Below are positions 9,191-21,042 of a stretch of 64,000 nucleotides of DNA, piece by piece. Both the position numbers and the translations under genes were made by a program. Source of the stretch: Sorghum bicolor (Eukaryota > Streptophyta > Magnoliopsida > Poales > Poaceae); contig NC_012876.2 in assembly GCF_000003195.3 (NCBI RefSeq), positions 58,832,407 through 58,896,406 on the forward strand. Direction: 5' to 3'. Within the stretch, counting starts at the first letter, position 1. Each line of letters begins with the position of its first letter. The notes beneath the pieces were generated by a model. That model searched no databases, had not been told where the DNA came from, and saw only the letters and a list, made by a program, of their open reading frames with translations.

Positions 9191-10679
9191 TGTAAGTGTT
9201 CAGTTCTGTTAGTTATCAACCTGTTCTCAGATCTAGAATTTTACATTGTGCACAAGTATTTAAAACTTTTGCAGATGCATGCATGCAACTAATCAAAAAT
9301 TAATTATCTTTATGATCTATATCTAGTTATTTCGTGCCACAATACTTAGATACACTCTACTCTCTATCTGCTTGTCATAAATCTGCATCATTTGCATTGC
9401 TCCTCTATATGTGTTTTAATTTCATCATTTGCATTGCACCTCTATAGGTTTTGAATATGTATTTTGTTGAACCCTAGAATTTGTATATATCTGCTCTTTT
9501 GCATCGTTGGGGACATAATAAATCTATATATATTGGGTTAATATTTGATCTTATTAATTGTTAAATAGCCACCTGATCAAGCTCCGGTATATGGTCAGTG
9601 CCATACATGAAACAGATAGGTGGGCATGCCTGTGCTTAGTAATAATGGAAATAGAAGAGAGAATTAAATTCGAAGTGTCCCATGAAAGAACAATAGAGAG
9701 ACTACTTTCGTGACTAGGCATTTTACAATTAACTTGATATGGTGACTTTACTTTCATGTCATCTTAACTCAACAGATTCAAATTGTTTTACTGAATATGG
9801 TGACTTTACTTTCACGTCTTTGTGTTTTGAGATGTTCTTGAATTTTGGCAGTCATACATGTATTAACTAGAACTGGATCTGATCCTATGTTTTGTGCTAA
9901 TAGAGTGTGAGTGAATAAGTATCTGAAGGACAACAATTGTTTTTAGTTTGATCCATGCATCCATATATGGGTTGACTGCTCTGCGCTGCCGTGAACTGCT
10001 AGTTGGAGGTTGTGGGTGAAAACCCTTCCTCTGGTGGACTGGCATCGTCGTCGGAGCCTTATGGCACAGTTACTTTCTTGAAGGTGTTGTCAGGAAATTC
10101 GTTGTTGTTTCTATGGTTTAATACCAGAAGGGATGCTCCATTTTGATAGGGTTTTTGGTGGAAAAAAAAAAGCTTTGCTTAAAGCAAGGCGAATCCATCT
10201 GGTCAATTACATCAGGTTTTGTTCATATCTACCAGTCATGTGGATTGGTCGGTGGAGGACACATGTCGGTTTAGAGACGTGTGAGACGTTTCTGTGAACT
10301 ATTGGTCACTTCCTTTTGTAGGAGGATAATAGAATTTTATGAACTTAGACCATATTGCTTTTAGTGCTAGAAAATAAAAGCAACCGCGTCAGTCTCTTAG
10401 GAGCATAGGTTGAATGGTGGTTTTGAGTTCTAGCTAGAGTATGAGATTATTCCATGTTATTTATGCTAGATCTGATCCTTCTCTTTTTCTCCATTTCATT
10501 TGTAATTGTTATTATGTACCGTCTTGTTAGCGAGACCGAAACTTTATTTTAAATAAAGCTTCTTTTTTTTTAAAAAAAAGACAACAAAGACAGGAGAGTA
10601 GATTCTAATTCAGTTCTAACGACGGATCTTTTATTTTTTTTACTTTTCAACAAGCTACCTCTAGGCGGTGCAAAAACCG
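9191..10679. other. Intergenic, nothing recognised
   Basis: AT-rich sequence. I noticed only short local duplications (CATCATTTGCATTGC at about 9386 and 9424; TATGGTGACTTTACTTTCA at about 9737 and 9795). No gene. Confidence 0.5.
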
Positions 10680-11130
10680 TACTATATGTACCAGGGAGGA
10701 GTTGAACTCTTTCCGTCAGCAAGAGCCAGGAGAGGCCGGTGAACGCGTCAAAAATAGAAAAAAAAAATGAAGAGAGAAAAATGTTGCCACAGTCGAGGAC
10801 GAGCAAGGTACACACGCCGCAGGAAGTAAACGTTCCCGCCGTCTACGCATTGCTGCATTGCATGCATGCGTAATGCGTATTATGGTCGCAGTGAGGTATA
10901 TATACGTACGGAGATGGAGGCCCGTGTTGCACGAAGTCCTTGTAGAGATGATGCACATGCATGCACGGCACGTTTCTCCTGACTTAATTGATTTGTACGA
11001 TCCATAGTGGCCGATCCATGCATCTGGTAACTTGTCAACTTGAACTGCTGTTCGTGCTCCGAACCATTCCCAGCATGCAAGGCACATGTTGGAATATTGC
11101 TGCATTGGATCACCCGCGGTCATTCCTGAC
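10680..11130 (-). promoter_or_regulatory. Orphan copy of the CA upstream module (relic of a lost CA gene)
   Basis: GAGTTGAACTCTTTCCGTCAG, CAGGAGAGGCCGGTGAACG, CGAGGACGAGCAAGGTACAC, GTCTACGCATTGC and GGTAACTTGTCAAC..GTGCTCC occur in the same order as upstream of CA1. No CA exon lies on the expected side (below 10680). It therefore looks like the flank of a copy whose coding part was deleted. Confidence 0.65.
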
Positions 11131-11939
11131 CCTTCAACTATAAGCTCTACGCTGGTGGTGACGATTTTTATATAGGCGTTTCACTTAAAGAACATCAGTG
11201 AGAAGAAATATAACCAACGAAAAACTTAGAACATGAGAGCGATTGTATTAGAGAGGGATCCTACCAGTGGGTGTATCGTGGCTTCCAATGAATGGTGGGA
11301 AGAGTAAAATGCGGTGAGCACATAATTGACAACTACTTTTATCTCATATGCAAGTTGTTATGTTAATTTTGAGAGAATTTCTCTACAAATATCTAATTAT
11401 TATTTCTATGTACTTTTTAGGCTACTATGTCAGATTGTATTATAACCTTCAGGGACAATCCACTAGATAATAATAAGGACCAGCAGTGGATCATGTTTGA
11501 TGCAATTAGTGTTACAAATGAGACTTCATAATATGTGAGAGACGAGGTTATGCTACTGATGCTCTTCCAATAGGTCAAAGTGAGGATGCTACTGATGCTA
11601 TTAGTGAGGAAGGTGGCACACCAAAGGTCACACCCACTTCATATGAACGGTTCAAAAAATAGCAGCTCCTTATTCACCTAAGGAGAAGAAGAAGACTTTT
11701 AGAGATGGATGCATGAAGCTCCTTATTCTTTTGTATTTTTATAGTATACCTATTTGTATCATAATTTTTTATTCACTCTATAGTTTTGGTCAAAATTTTG
11801 TTTAGAATAGGATAATTTTGGTCAAACTTAATATGTTTTGACTCTCTAAGAAAATTAAAATAACTTATAATTTAGGACAGTGTGAGTACATATGTCTTAA
11901 GTCTGCTATAATAAAGTATGAAAATGTGGCATATACCAT
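11131..11939. other. Intergenic, CA2 3' flank at its right end
   Basis: No intact gene. A decayed coding-like stretch at about 11430-11640 (DNPLDNNKDQQW..., interrupted by stops) may be an old transposon remnant. 11885-11937 matches the CA1 3' flank. Confidence 0.4.
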
Positions 11940-12170
11940 CACTACCGGAATCCGCATATTTGCCGAGTGTTAAATGTTTTGCCAAGTGTTTTTTTTCGGT
12001 CACTCGGCAAAGAAGCTCTTTGCCGAGTGTCACACTCAGCAAAGACCTTCTTTTGACACTCGGCAAAGACCCTTTTACCGGCTAAAATTTTGTCATGTGG
12101 TCTTTGCCGAGTATATTTGAGCCTTTGCCGAGTGCCACAGACACTCGGCAAAGCATGGGTATCCGTATGC
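11940..12170 (+). mobile_element. CACTA terminal fragment
   Basis: Starts CACTACCGGAATCCGC at 11940, the same TIR family as at 5507, followed by repeated TTTGCCGAGTG / CACTCGGCAAA motifs. Only one end is seen. It splits sequence that is contiguous downstream of CA1 (6515-6570), so it inserted into the CA2 3' flank after the CA1/CA2 duplication. Confidence 0.75.
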
Positions 12171-12397
12171 ATATGCGGAGCTAGCATGGTGGCACCATGA
12201 GCCATGGACGGACCACCATAGAATTTGGAATAATATTAAACTACACTATAAGTGTTCTGTATTACAATAAAAATTACATTTAGAATATTATTATTTAGCT
12301 TATTATATTTAGATGAACCACCCTTACATTGAATCCTAGCTACGCCACTGATATATAGTATATTTGTTGATCAGTAGATGCATTATACTAGTAATAA

Positions 12398-13909
12398 TCA
12401 TAGGGCTTTGGGGCGGAAGATGCTGATGTCTCTGTTGTTCACCTCCTGGAGCGGCCTCGCGTTCATCGTATTGCCCTGCAGGTAATTAAGAACACCCAAC
12501 AACAACGAACTTTAATTAATCAGCTTACAAAAACCAAAACCAGCGTCCGTTCATACTGGCTTTTGGTGAGAAATGGACTCTTACGTCTTGCAGCGCATCC
12601 CTGAGAAGCTTCACCTGGTACTCGTCCACGTGGCTAATCTGCACACAAAGCACGCAGCTGACAGCTTAACTTGAGGAAACGCCAGTAACAGCTAGCTAGC
12701 TTCCCTCGCCAACGCCACCGTACCCAGGCCCAGGCCGGCGCTGAAGCAAAAAGCAGAGCATACCTCCTTGAAGACAGTCCAGACGACCTCCTCGGTGCAG
12801 GGCGGCGTGGTGAGCGAACCCATGCAGCGGTAGTACGTAGTAGACGCTGCCGCGGGCACCGTTGGGGGTCTAGAACCCCGACGTCCTTCGGCTGGTCCTT
12901 CGTGTTCTTGATGTGCTTGATATAGGGCTCCAGCTTGTGCAGGAACGGGTCCTTGATGGGGCCGATCTCGTACAGGACGCCGATCACCGCCGTCTTGTTC
13001 GCCACGGTCTGGTGCACCAGGTGCAGCTCCAGGTCGTACCTGATGGGTGCGATCGAGCGCGTGTCTCGGAGCCATTACATTAGAGGGGGTATTTGGTTGA
13101 ATGTGTTAAAGTTTAACACACGTATGATATTATTTTTGTTTTATTTAGTAATTATTGTCTAGTCATGGGTTAATTTGACTTAAAAGATTCGCCTCACAAA
13201 TTACTCTTTTAGTTTCGTAAATAATCTATATTTAGTATTCTATATATGTGTCCAAATATTCGATATGATGAGATCAAGTTAAAATTTAACTCCCAAAACC
13301 AAACATTGGCGACCCAAAGTCGTCAGTATGTTCTAGCTATAGTAGTGCTAATAGATGGACGGAGTATGTGCTAGCTAGTAGTGCTGCCGGCTGGTTAGCT
13401 GCTTATCTATGCTAGCCGCCAGCCGGCCGGTGCGGTGTCTTGATCGATCTCAGCAAGTCATGTATACCATGACGTAGTGGCCGCCGCTGTTGACGATGGT
13501 GGCCTCGGCGGGGCGCTAGGAGGTGACGAGGTGTTGAGGTAGCCCAGGGATTGCACCAGCTGGGCACGCTCGTCGGAGAGGTCGATGGGGGACTGCATCC
13601 GCCCCACGCTGCAGTTGGCCCACTCCGCCTTGATCTTGCCCCAGTTTTCCGGACCGTTATCCGCGCCCGGGAGGTAGCTGAAATCCTCATCCTCTGCAAC
13701 CAACAAATGCATATATCCTCCCTCCATTCAGATCTGATACGTACATGGACAGGTGCATGCTGCACGAAATATGCTACCTCACGGCATGCATGCATACGGT
13801 CGAACAACTCGCCTGTTTCTCCCTGCGCTCTGGCGCCCGGGACGGCGGCGGAGAGCAGGAGCGCCGCGGCGAGGAGAGCCCCCACGGCAGTGTGGCGACC
13901 GGGACCCAT
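12398..13909 (-). pseudogene. CA2: alpha carbonic anhydrase pseudogene
   Basis: Recognisable exons on the minus strand are 13813-13909 (signal peptide), 13468-13693, 12764-13039, 12585-12638 and 12398-12475. It is closest to CA1 in sequence (GPENWGKIK, KTAVIGVLYEIGP). The exon carrying QLHWH (two zinc ligands) is missing; the space between the GHYVM donor at 13467 and the YDLELHLVH exon contains a MITE and unique sequence. Frameshifts lie near 13515-13530 (after SLGYLNT) and near 12868 (extra G after GVLDP), and one near the C-terminus shortens the tail. The first intron has a GC donor (ACAG/GCGAGT) where CA1 has GT. It cannot encode a working enzyme. Confidence 0.9.
13085..13310. mobile_element. 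MITE-like insertion inside CA2
   Basis: Begins GGGGGTATTTGGTTG and ends AACCAAACATTGGC, an imperfect inverted pair. The AT-rich interior is related to the element at 16945-17175. It lies where the CA2 HxH exon should be. The TSD is not clear. Confidence 0.6.
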
Positions 13910-14039
13910 GCTAGTAGCTGTCCTTTGTGCGCCGCTTGTTTCTGTGGTCGTTGTTGATTAATTTGGGATGGGTAGGGAGGCCGGCATGGTATGGTAGTAT
14001 ATTATGTTAGTAATACACACGAGCGAGGCGGGCAGGGGA

Positions 14040-14280
14040 GCTGATGAACTCTTTTTCATTTCTTCAGGACGGAGAGGCCGGTTGGTGATCAGTGCATTCG
14101 GTAACTTGTCATTGTTGTCAATGCATGCAACTTGTGCTCCACTCCATTGACGGCTCCAATGTTGGACGGAGAAATAACGCGCGCGGACATGATTTCAGAG
14201 GTTTCCCGTTTCTTGTTTAGAAACTGCGCTAGCTGTCAGGATTTAGGACCTCTGTTTTTACCTGCTAGCTGCTATGTATG
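14040..14280 (-). promoter_or_regulatory. CA2 upstream conserved module
   Basis: GATGAACTCTTTTTCATTTC..GGACGGAGAGGCCGGT, CATTCGGTAACTTGTCA, CTTGTGCTCCA, CAATGTTGGACGGAG and GATTTAGGACCTCTG match the CA1 upstream blocks, but without the two MITEs found there. This gives the pre-insertion state. Confidence 0.65.
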
Positions 14281-14988
14281 TAAGAGCAACTCTAACATAT
14301 ATGTTATCTAGACTATTTCTATTTTTTTAAAGCAGAAATTAAAATCCAACAGATATGCTATCCGGTTTGCTAAAATAACAAGTTTGCTATTTCTAAACTT
14401 TTATTTTTTTTATTTTACATGATGATTAAATTTTGTAATTTAGAATATAATTTTATCTCACTAGCGAGGCGGGCAGCGCAGCTGAGGCGTGCCGAATCGT
14501 GCGAGCGGCAGATGGCCAGCGTCGAGCTCGAGCACGGAGCACCGGCGTGGCGTGGGGTGGGGTGGCGCAGCTGAGGTCGGGTTGTCAGTCGTGCGAGCGG
14601 CCCTTACCATTCACCGCCGGCTTCGGCACACAAGTGCTCCTTCGGACGGCTTCCTGGGCTGTAATGACGGCAAGCTTCTGATTCAGCCCGGGCAGCCCAT
14701 CAGTCGTGACATGGTCTTTTTTTATTTTTCCGCAAAGTTGGAGTCGGTCCATCGCTCGCACATGGCGCCGCGCAAGACAGGACTGAACTTTTGATAGTTG
14801 CCGAACCACCTTCTTCCTTTGGACTGTAACACTGTTATTGATTTATTGTAAAAGAAAAACACTCCTGAATGATTTGTCAACTGCCCATGATTCCTCGAGC
14901 ATCCCGTCGTGGTGGCATGAGAGACAGGGACACGAGAGAAATCAGAGATAGGTTAATAAATTTTAAGAGCTCCTGCACTTAATTAATA
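14281..14988. other. Intergenic, no gene recognised
   Basis: An AT-rich stretch starting AGAGCAACTCTAAC (a common MITE-like start) is followed by GC-rich sequence at 14460-14790 with unsupported open frames on both strands. Confidence 0.4.
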
Positions 14989-15241
14989 CTCCTTCAGTCC
15001 ATAAAATCAATTTCTAGAGTTTTCCTAAGTCAAATTTTTTAAATTTTAACTAAATTTTTTAAAAAAAAATGCTAAGGTTTATGGTATCATATTAGTATTA
15101 TTAGATTTATCATAAAATATATTTTTATATGATGTGCATTTTATATCATACATGTTGTTACTTTTTTCTATAAAGTTAGTTAAATTTTAAAAAAATAAAT
15201 CACTACATGTATTTTAGGAATTGATTCTTTCATGAATGGAG
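14989..15241. mobile_element. Stowaway-like MITE (Tc1/mariner), TA TSD
   Basis: Starts CTCCTTCAGTCC and ends with the inverse-like TTTCATGAATGGAG, flanked by TA (14987-14988, 15242-15243). A diverged member of the CTCCCTCCGTCC family. Confidence 0.65.
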
Positions 15242-16519
15242 TAGCTATATTGATTGATTGATTGATAACTAAGATAGTGGAGCGGGCTGTTGGAGTTCAT
15301 TCGCACTGCACAGAACGAGAACTCCAGCTGGAGGAAATCTTAGAGGCATCCTCATATCTTGGTTCTTAACAAAGAAAAGACAATGCCAGTTGGATCTTCT
15401 TGGACGTCATTTAGATTTGTACTAGTAGTACTGAACAATAATGTTTACAGTATTCAGGCCCTTAAAAAAAACCTATTCCGTATATTCAGTAAAAAACCTA
15501 AACAATCCAAGGAACACTTTCGGAGTGATGGAACAACAGCAGTCCAAAACTTGAGCTAGCGAAGCAGTTAAGAGAGTCACCAATACGACCAAAATTCTTG
15601 AACCGTGCAAAAGTTCAGACGCCCGAATGATTTTCAAGATCATACATTCATACTCCTACTATACTGATGGGAGGGAAGCTTCTGCAAGCTACGAAGTAGT
15701 AGGAGTATTTCTTTCCGCGGGTCTACAGAAGTCCATTGGGTTGGGATGATGCTCATCAGAGAGAAATTTTGTTTCTTTTTTTAAAAAAAGAAAAAAAGTA
15801 TCGTCCGTGGACGTCTTTGGCAGCTCCATACGCGACGTATCACCCGGTCGTGCCGGCCGAGGCCTTGTCAATCTCGACGACTCCTCTCTTTTTAATTCCT
15901 TTAATGAATCTTCAATCGTCGAAAACAAAAACCGTTTCCGAGGAATTTTCAAGCGCGCTCCTTTTAAAACCATGTCGTGGATCCGAATTTCAATTCCGAC
16001 TGCTGTCGACTACAACTAGTTTGCCGCCAAGAACACAGACCGTTCCACGGTTTCAGTTCAGTACACCTCCGCTGATTCGTGGACGGACCTTGGGAAAATG
16101 GGCCGTCAACCGCATACGTATCTACATCTACCAGGGATGTACGTTATGTTACCGGAACGCGGGAGCGGCGACCGCCTGACTGAGCAAGCACCGCCGGGGA
16201 GGTTGTTTCACACAGCAGCACGGACAATTCTGCCGCATCTGAATCTGCCGTTCCACACCCACACGTCGTGGAGAGACTTGTGCGTTTGCCGAGTCCCTCC
16301 CTGAGGACCCTGACGGTGGCCTCTAGTAGTCGTCTTCCTCGCGTCACCGGAGCACCACAAGTCCGAACATGATCAGTGAGAAGTCAACGGGGGGAGGTCG
16401 GTCGGCACCTAGAGCCGAGCATGTCAGCACGGCGGAGCAGCCTCTCAGTCATCAGCCAAGTCCTGCTGCTGTTGCGGGCCAGGTGTGAGTGTGACCGCTT
16501 CCAAGGAGGTTGTTCACAC
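15242..16519. other. Intergenic, no gene recognised
   Basis: Mixed-composition sequence with several unsupported frames on both strands (15689-16180, 16098-16347). None shows a domain or a splice-consistent neighbour. Confidence 0.4.
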
Positions 16520-16757
16520 GCCTTGTTTAGTTCTGATTTTTTTGGGTTTTTAGTAATGTAGTATTTTGTTTTATTTGACAATTATTGTTCAATCATAGAT
16601 TAACTAGGCTTAAAAAATTCATCTTATGATTTATAGATAAACTGTGCAGTTAGTTTTTGTTTTCGTCTATATTTAATGTTTCATGCATGTGTCGCAAGAT
16701 TCAATGTGATAAGGAATCTTAACAAGTTTTTGTTTTTTTGGGTGAACTAAACAAGGC
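16520..16757. mobile_element. MITE with GCCTTGTTTAGTTC termini
   Basis: GCCTTGTTTAGTTC at the left and GAACTAAACAAGGC at the right form a perfect 14-bp inverted pair around an AT-rich 238-bp body. A related, end-less derivative follows at about 16759-16921 (ATTTAATATTTCATACACGTG). Confidence 0.8.
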
Positions 16758-16944
16758 CTGAGTTAAAATTTTTGGTTTTGACTATTCTAAATTACAAACG
16801 AACTATACAATTGATTATTATTATTATTTATATTTAATATTTCATACACGTGCCACAAGACTCGATATGACGAGGAATCTTAAAAACTTTGCAAATTTTT
16901 TCACGAAGTAAACAACACCTCAGGTAACCGCTTCCAAAGAGTAA

Positions 16945-17175
16945 GGGGGTGTTTGGTTATGGGTGATAAAATTTAATATGCACTATAGTATTTTTGTTGT
17001 ATTTGACAATTAATGTCCAATTATGGACTAACAAGACTTAAAAGATTCGTCTCGCAAATTATTCTCTAGCTGTTATTTTAGTTTTGCAAATAGTATATAT
17101 TTAGTACTTCATACATATGTCCGAACATTCAATGCGATGAGTGATAAAAAAAAGAACTTAGAACCAAACAGGGCC
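16945..17175. mobile_element. Tourist-like MITE (231 bp), TSD TAA
   Basis: GGGGGTGTTTGGTTA at the left, GAACCAAACAGGGCC at the right, flanked by TAA (16942-16944, 17176-17178), as expected for PIF/Harbinger derivatives. A further related piece is at about 17190-17365, ending AATTAAACAAGGCCC. Confidence 0.75.
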
Positions 17176-17365
17176 TAAACCTCTTGGCTGGTTTAGTATC
17201 CAAATTTTTTTTAATATTTTCTGTAACATTGAATCTTTCGACGCATACATAAAGCATTAAATATAAATATAAATAAAAACTAATTACATAATTTGTCTGT
17301 AATTTGTGAGATGAATCTTTTTAGCCTAGTTACTCCGTAATTAAACACGAATTAAACAAGGCCCT

Positions 17366-18229
17366 TGCTCTTTAACTCAGATTCAGAAGAGACCCGCCGT
17401 CCGGCGTGATAAGCCGTTTGCAATGCATTGGCGGCATCAACCGCGACTGCATTTTCTACCACCCACCACCACCAACCACGTATTTGTCGTCCCTCTCGCC
17501 AACGGTAACTCACACGCATTTGCCGTTCATACAACAGAAAAGCAGAGCTGAGCTACACGAGATTGCCCGATTTTCCAAAAACTGGACTTGAGTATTGAGT
17601 AGTACTGTTGTACTGGTCCAAGGCACATGGCGCGAGGTCTGCGTGGTCGTCGTCTTGTTCGTCAGGTCCGTGCTCACTGCTCGTAGCTGTAGTACTTGGC
17701 TTTGTTATAGTAGATTGCTTGTATCACTCATCTCTGCATCCTACATGTTTCTGAAACATTTTTCTTCACTTGCAGGGAGAAGACAAATCCAGCTGGCTGA
17801 ATGGTCTCAAACATAAACTGTGTGACTCGTCATGTTTTTAACAAAGACTGTGTCAGTTAGACAGTCATGTTTGTGGTCCCAACTACTCAACAATAATCAA
17901 ATCGAGTCCCACATGCGCATCAGCAACCTTTCTTCTTCTTTTTTTCTGCAAAAGTGCACACCACTACACCAGAAGGGCAGAAGGTGATGCTTAGTTTATT
18001 TAGTCCTACTCTTCATCAGAGTATAACAGAGAGGTAGAAAGAATTACAATACAAAACTGTAATCATATACAGTATACATCTCCCCCTCAACACTGAACCA
18101 TCCAACAAATTGAATGCAATTCATCTCATATGTATATTATTCTGAAGGTCTGTCTGAACCACGGGTGTTCAGCTCATGCATCATCACTGATACTGTGCTA
18201 ACTACGCTGCTGGATCATGGAGCCTATAA
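17366..18229. other. Intergenic and CA3 3' flank
   Basis: No gene recognised in 17366-17960. 17960-18229 is likely 3'-UTR/flank of CA3 (AATAAA-like signals were not clear). Confidence 0.4.
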
Positions 18230-19856
18230 CTAGTAGTGCTTATGGGGCTTTGGGCGGAAGATGCTGATGTCTCTGTCGTTCACGTCCTGAACCGGCCTCG
18301 CGTTCTTCTCCATGCCCTGAAAAAAAGCAGGTAAACACAAGCGAGACAAAAATTTGGTCAGACTGATAAAAAACAAAACAAAAACCAGATTTCTTGGCGC
18401 CTTCTAGAATCTATAGGCTCTGTTCGCTTAAGCTTGTCTGTCGAATCTGTTAGTCATTCAGCAGTGTTTTTCTCTTCTAACAAGTCAGCAAACAGAGCAT
18501 ATAGATACATGCTAACACGCTGCTGGTCAAACTTTTGGAAATTAGGTAGCGGCAATGTGGACTTACGTCGTGCACGGCTTCCCTGAGAAGCTCCATCTGG
18601 TGCTTGGACACGGTGCGGACCTGCATAAACGAAACACTCAAAAACCTCGGGAAAATGCTAGTATAAAAATCCAACCGAAATCGATCACCAACCCACATGC
18701 CGACCAACATCTTGACTTTGTTTAAAACACGGTTGGTCGTTGGATCGGTCAGCGCCAATCACGATCGAGTAAATGTCATGATGGGTGATCTCCGGAGTAA
18801 ACGAAATTGAAGCTAAAAGTTTGGAATTTGACGAGAAATTTATTGCAAAGCCAAAGCCAAAGCCTATATACCCTCTTGACGACGGTCCAGATGACCCCCT
18901 CGGTGCAGGGCGGCGTGGTGAGGGAGCCCATGTAGCGGTAGTAGACGCTGGCCCTCCCCCGCGCGCGCCGCGGGTCCACCACGCCGACGGGCTCCTCCCT
19001 GTCCTTCCTGTCGGCGATCCGGTGGATGAACGGCTCCAGCGCCTGCAGGAACGGGTCCTCGCCGCCGATCTCGTAGAGGATGCCGATCACCGCCGTCTTG
19101 TTCGCCAAGGTCTGGTGCACCAGGTGCAGCTCCATGTCGTACCTGCGAGCACGGGCGCACGCGACGAACCAACATCTCAGAGCCGTTACTAGTAAGTAAT
19201 TAAGCAATTAGGGAATGAGTAATTAAGCGGTTCACGTCAAGGCTTTATTATTAGCTCCTCAACGGCGAGAGACGAGGATGACGATGACTCTGACCTGCGG
19301 CCGTCGACGGTGTGCTCTGTCGGCGAGTGCCAGTGCATCTGCCTGAGGTAGTACGCCGTGCCGTGGATCACCAGGCTGCCGGCGTCGCCATTGAACCTCA
19401 CCTGCAATCAACCAATCAATCAATCAATCAATCAGCTGGCCTGGCACAGCCATGCATCATCAATGATGATCCAATTCCAATCACCACCACCACACCAGCG
19501 AAGGCGTAGCTGTCAGAGGTCAGAACACATACCATGATGTCGTGGCCGCGGTTGACGATGGAAGCGTCGGCGGGGCGGTAGGAGTGGGTGAGGTAGCCGA
19601 GGGAGCGCACCAGCGAGACGCGCTCGTGGGAGAGGTCGATGGGAGACTGCATCCGCCCGGCGCTGCAGTTGGCCCACTCCGCCTTGATGCCGCCCCAGTG
19701 CGCCGGCCCGTTCTCGTCGCCGACCACGTAGCTGAACTCCTCCTCGTGCTCGGTTTCCTCCTGGCCTCTCGCGGCCGGGACGGCGGCGGAGAGCACCAGG
19801 GCCGCCGCGAGGAGCGCCGTGAGAACGCCGCGGAGGTGCCGACCTGCTGGACCCAT
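18230..19856 (-). CDS. CA3: secreted alpha-type carbonic anhydrase (5 exons, 280 aa)
   Basis: Zinc carbonic anhydrase of the plant alpha class. Exons: 19533-19856, 19295-19401, 18872-19142, 18567-18620, 18230-18316, all GT-AG with phases that join to a 280-aa frame. Signal peptide at residues 1-32 (LLAAALVLSAAVPAARGQ). Zinc ligands are His131 and His133 (QMHWH, exon 2) and His150 (ELHLVH, exon 3); TTPPCTEG is present. The NGT sequon of its paralogues is HGT here, so that glycosylation site is lost, but NKT is kept. CA3 has no intron after the signal peptide but keeps introns after GHDIM and inside GRR/YDM that CA1, CA4 and CA5 lack. It looks intact and GC-rich like its relatives. Confidence 0.93.
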
Positions 19857-19952
19857 GCTCTTCTGACTGTAGCCTCTCTCTGTGTGCCGAGCTGCTGCTT
19901 GGTCTTTTGGCCGTTGAGCTGATTTGGGAAGAAGAAGAGCTCCCCGCACAGA

Positions 19953-19962
19953 ATATATATAA
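19953..19962 (-). promoter_or_regulatory. Putative TATA box of CA3, next to a GA tract
   Basis: TATATATA-like motif about 97 bp upstream of the ATG. A (GA)n run (19962-19985) lies just beyond it and would be (TC)n on the coding strand, like grass Y-patch/GAGA elements. Confidence 0.55.
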
Positions 19963-20489
19963 GAGAGAGAGAGAGAGAGAGAGAGGGCGCTGTGGGCCAG
20001 GGAGGCAGCGTGGACTAGTCTGCTGGCCAGACTAGAACCAGGAGCCAGGACTTCCCGTTCCATTTTAGAGTCACCGCGTCATAGTCTTTTTTTGCAGAGT
20101 CCAAATTACAGAATATAGCAGGATAAATTTTGGGCCGTCTATATATAATAAAATCTTGACATGATGGACTACATGGTCCGTAATTTCAGTCATGTTTGGA
20201 TTGGACAAATATTTTATGGTACAAAAATAAAATTATACTTACATCTATGCATGCCGAAATTATTCAAGAAAAACACAACAAAATGTCCATATGCATGGAA
20301 TGCCGTAGCGACGCCAAGTACAAGTTAAGAGGACTGGCCCCATACATATCCCACACTATTCCCACCTCTATATATATAGTTGTGGAGCTAGGCTCTTTTG
20401 TTGGGGTCAGCTGACCGCTATGGTTTTTGGCAAAATCAGTGAGAAATCACCACAGGGAAAATCTCATACTTCAACTTGGAACGAACAAC

Positions 20490-20830
20490 GCGTTTTCAAA
20501 GAAACCTGCTGCCTGCCGTGCCATGTGCCACGGCCGAGGCCGAGGATGAGCTCGCCGCAGGCCGCAGCGCAGTTCGTGCCGCCTACGCCATTTCTTCATC
20601 GCATCCATGATCTCAGCAGAGAAGATGGATGGCGGCCGTAGCCGTACAGTACATGCCGGCGTTACGCAGAAGAGGGCCGGCAAATTGGATGGATATTTGA
20701 GGTCACTCCGTGCGTTTTGGTAACTTGTCAACTCGAAATAAACGCCGTTCGGGCTCCATCGATTGATGGCCTGATGATCGATGGGGCGGAGTCATCGGCA
20801 TTGCATGGACGGCGTTCTCGGGACTGCATT
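20490..20830 (-). promoter_or_regulatory. CA3 upstream conserved module
   Basis: AAACCTGCTGCC..CCGAGGCCGAGGATGAGC and TTTTGGTAACTTGTCAACTCG..GGGCTCCATC correspond in order to the CA1/CA2 upstream blocks. Confidence 0.5.
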
Positions 20831-21000
20831 ATGTTCGCGTGGGCGCGTGGCTGCTCCATACATCAACTGGCCGTTTCTTCCCTATCATATATATCAGGTT
20901 TTCCAGTAAAGCCATGCACGCACCGTTCTGTTGACTATATATACTACCCTTAATTTTGCGTGGTAAACCTAATTAAACCTTGTTTGGTCACGCGCTATAT

Positions 21001-21042
<42 letters not shown>

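Noticed and set aside
11430..11650. A possible gene in the CA2 3' flank
   Set aside because: The coding-like stretch is broken by several stops and matches no family I can name.
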